Positions 62,609-64,000 of a stretch of DNA of 64,000 nt are shown in pieces; within the stretch, counting starts at the first letter, position 1, and every line of letters starts with the position of its first letter. Origin of the DNA: Mycobacterium sp. E3251 (GTDB taxonomy: Bacteria; Actinomycetota; Actinomycetes; Mycobacteriales; Mycobacteriaceae); contig NZ_LZJF01000141.1 in NCBI RefSeq assembly GCF_001666835.1, positions 1 to 64,000 on the forward strand. The letters run 5' to 3'. Both the position numbers and the translations under genes were made by a program. A model generated the notes under the pieces. The model did not search any database, had not been told where the DNA came from, and saw nothing but the letters and a program-made list of their open reading frames with translations.

Positions 62609-63406
62609 TCACCGGTGGGTGGGTGAGCCGTCCGGCCGCATGCCCAGCGGCAACAGACGGTGATCGCGGGTGAACGCCAGGCGGATCAGTCCCGGTGCGA
62701 CGACGACGGTGGTGGCCGCCACCGAGCCCAGGATCAAGAACATCACGACGGCCTGGACCAGCACGGCCTGCACCGGGTGCACGCCGGCGAGGATGAGCCC
62801 CGTCATGGCACCCGGGAGGAACACCAGCCCGGTGGCTTTGGTGGTTTCGATTTGCGGCGATATCGCCGACCGCAACGCGGTTCGCAGGTACGGGGAGGCG
62901 GCCTGACGGGAGGGCTGCCCGAGGGCGAGCCTGGCCTCGACCTCGTCGCGCTTGTCGCGGAGCTCGTCGACCAGCCGCCGGGCCACCAACACCGTGGCGG
63001 TCATCGAGTTGCCGATCATCATCCCGGCGACCGGCACCAACGTCCGCGCCTGCAGGGGGAACACCCGCAGTCCGAAAATCACCCCGAGGGTGATCACGGC
63101 CGCGGCGGCGAACGCCGCGATCGTCAGCGGCGCGAGTCGCGGCACCTCAGGCGCCCGACGTCGGGCGAGATCCCCCGCGTAGGCCACCATGCCGGCCACC
63201 CACGCCCACGACCACCACAGGGAACGGCCGGGCTCGAACAGCAAGGTCAGGCCGCCGCCGACCAGCAGCAGCTGCGCCAGGGCGCGAGCCGCCGCCCATG
63301 CGAGCTGGCCCTGCAGCCCCAACCGCTGCCAGAGCGAGACCGCCGCTGCGACCGCCACCAGAATCAGCGACGCCGCCAGGCCCATCCAGCCGACCTGGCC
63401 GTTCAT
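62609..63406 (-). CDS. FetB/YbbM-like ABC transporter permease (UPF0014)
   Basis: A 265-residue membrane protein with about seven hydrophobic helices: MGLAASLILVAVAAAVSLW; ALAQLLLVGGGLTLLF; APLTIAAFAAAAVITLGVIF; LVPVAGMMIGNSMTAT; ETTKATGLVFLPGAMTGLIL; AVLVQAVVMFLILGSVAATT. LVPVAGMMIGNSMTATVLV and LPGAMTGLILAG are UPF0014/FetB hallmarks; E. coli FetAB is an iron exporter. Its ATG (63406) overlaps the ATPase stop (TGATG), so the two are coupled. Confidence 0.9.
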   Translation of the reverse strand: MNGQVGWMGLAASLILVAVAAAVSLWQRLGLQGQLAWAAARALAQLLLVGGGLTLLFEPGRSLWWSWAWVAGMVAYAGDLARRRAPEVPRLAPLTIAAFAAAAVITLGVIFGLRVFPLQARTLVPVAGMMIGNSMTATVLVARRLVDELRDKRDEVEARLALGQPSRQAASPYLRTALRSAISPQIETTKATGLVFLPGAMTGLILAGVHPVQAVLVQAVVMFLILGSVAATTVVVAPGLIRLAFTRDHRLLPLGMRPDGSPTHR

Positions 63407-64000
63407 CACGCCGCCGACCCGACCGGGCCGAGCCCCAGGCTTCGGCCCCGCTCGATGTGCAGGACGCGGTCCGCGGCGCGTTCCACCTGCGCCGAATCGT
63501 GGGTGACCCACAGCGCGGGAATCCCGTCGGCCGCCAGGTCACGCACCGCACGCTCGATCACCCTGGCGGCTTCGGCGTCGACCGCGGAGGTGGGTTCGTC
63601 GAGGAGCAACACCTGCGGTCGGGCCATCAGCGTGCGGGCCAGGCACATTCGCTGCGCCTCCCCGCCGGACAAGGCGGTGGCGTCGCGGTCCAGCCAGGAT
63701 CCGGTCAAACCGACGCGGGACAGGGTGTCGCGCATCCGTCCGTCGGATGCGTCTGGATCGGCTGCCCGCAGGTTGTCGGCGACCGTCCCCGGAAACGGCG
63801 ACGGACGCTGGAAACACATGCCCACCCGGCGCCGCAACCACAGCGGATCGATGCCGGCGACGTCCTCGCCGCAGAACGACACCGTGCCGCTCGTCGGCAC
63901 CTCGAGCCGGTTGCACAGGCGAAGCAGGGTGGATTTGCCTGCGCCCGACGGCCCGAACACCGCCGTCACGCCCCGACCCGGGATGGCTGCCGTCAGGCCG
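63406..64000 (-). CDS. FetA/YbbL-like ABC transporter ATPase (N-terminus cut by window)
   Basis: About 198 residues here; the start is beyond 64000. The frame reads into the window edge through AAIPGRGVTAVFGPSGAGKST. Walker A is GPSGAGKST, then the Q-loop GMCFQRPSPF, signature ALSGGEAQR, Walker B VLLLDEPTS and the switch His in WVTHDSAQ. Pairs with the FetB-like permease downstream (overlapping by one base). Predicted to energise metal or small-molecule export. Confidence 0.93.
   Translation of the reverse strand, partial: GLTAAIPGRGVTAVFGPSGAGKSTLLRLCNRLEVPTSGTVSFCGEDVAGIDPLWLRRRVGMCFQRPSPFPGTVADNLRAADPDASDGRMRDTLSRVGLTGSWLDRDATALSGGEAQRMCLARTLMARPQVLLLDEPTSAVDAEAARVIERAVRDLAADGIPALWVTHDSAQVERAADRVLHIERGRSLGLGPVGSAA

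Overview
The window is high-GC actinobacterial DNA and is clearly mycobacterial. The left two thirds matches, in inverted orientation, the M. tuberculosis block Rv0756c-Rv0788: purQ, purS, a KstD-like flavoprotein, emrB, ptrB, purC, cyp126, purB, ggtA, purD, aldA, cyp123, cyp51, its ferredoxin, adhB, a HIT protein, phoR and phoP. An LpqH-type lipoprotein, DUF732 protein and LytR-CpsA-Psr ligase also fit. Differences from H37Rv (recalled gene order, not aligned) point to a non-tuberculous species: intact ptrB, tandem emrB copies, an extra OYE/FadH enzyme in the cyp51 operon, and different DNA beyond tRNA-Thr.

Layout. 0-21 kb: dispersed purine genes (purQ/purS, purC, purB, purD) mixed with hydrolases, two DHA2 efflux pumps, a P450 and a TDT transporter, many joined by 4-base start/stop overlaps. 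21-27 kb: a MarR/aldo-keto reductase pair, a beta-lactamase-fold esterase, and a 1103-residue cyclase/NB-ARC/LuxR regulator. 27-39 kb: two divergent operons from a shared control region, aldA-SDR-HIBADH-CMD leftward and TetR-cyp123-SDR-cyp51-ferredoxin-SnoaL-adhB-OYE-KSI rightward. Near-identical palindromes next to aldA and at the TetR start suggest one regulator for both. 39-43.6 kb: RibD/DHFR-like protein, HIT protein, PhoPR, and a decapeptide-repeat protein.

43.6-59 kb, beginning with tRNA-Thr(TGT), is rich in short secreted or membrane proteins: DUF732, a cold-shock protein with a strong terminator, a lytic transglycosylase lipoprotein, a Gly/Pro/Gln-rich secreted protein, an LpqH paralogue, an S1 protease, a second TDT transporter, and an LCP cell-wall ligase. 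Two further small genes (59 and 46 codons) lie at 55.2-55.5 kb; the 46-residue product ends in four perfect nonapeptide units. 59-64 kb carries lipid or CoA-type enzymes (two SDRs, a beta-hydroxyacid dehydrogenase, a crotonase lacking both catalytic glutamates) and a FetAB-like ABC pair cut by the window end.

No CRISPR array, insertion sequence, integrase or rRNA was seen. Best leads: the cyp51 operon with its predicted operators and OYE insertion, the Gln/Asn-type cyclase-LuxR regulator, the repeat protein beside phoP, and the small PER-repeat gene. Statements about homologues come from memory of the families; no search was run.
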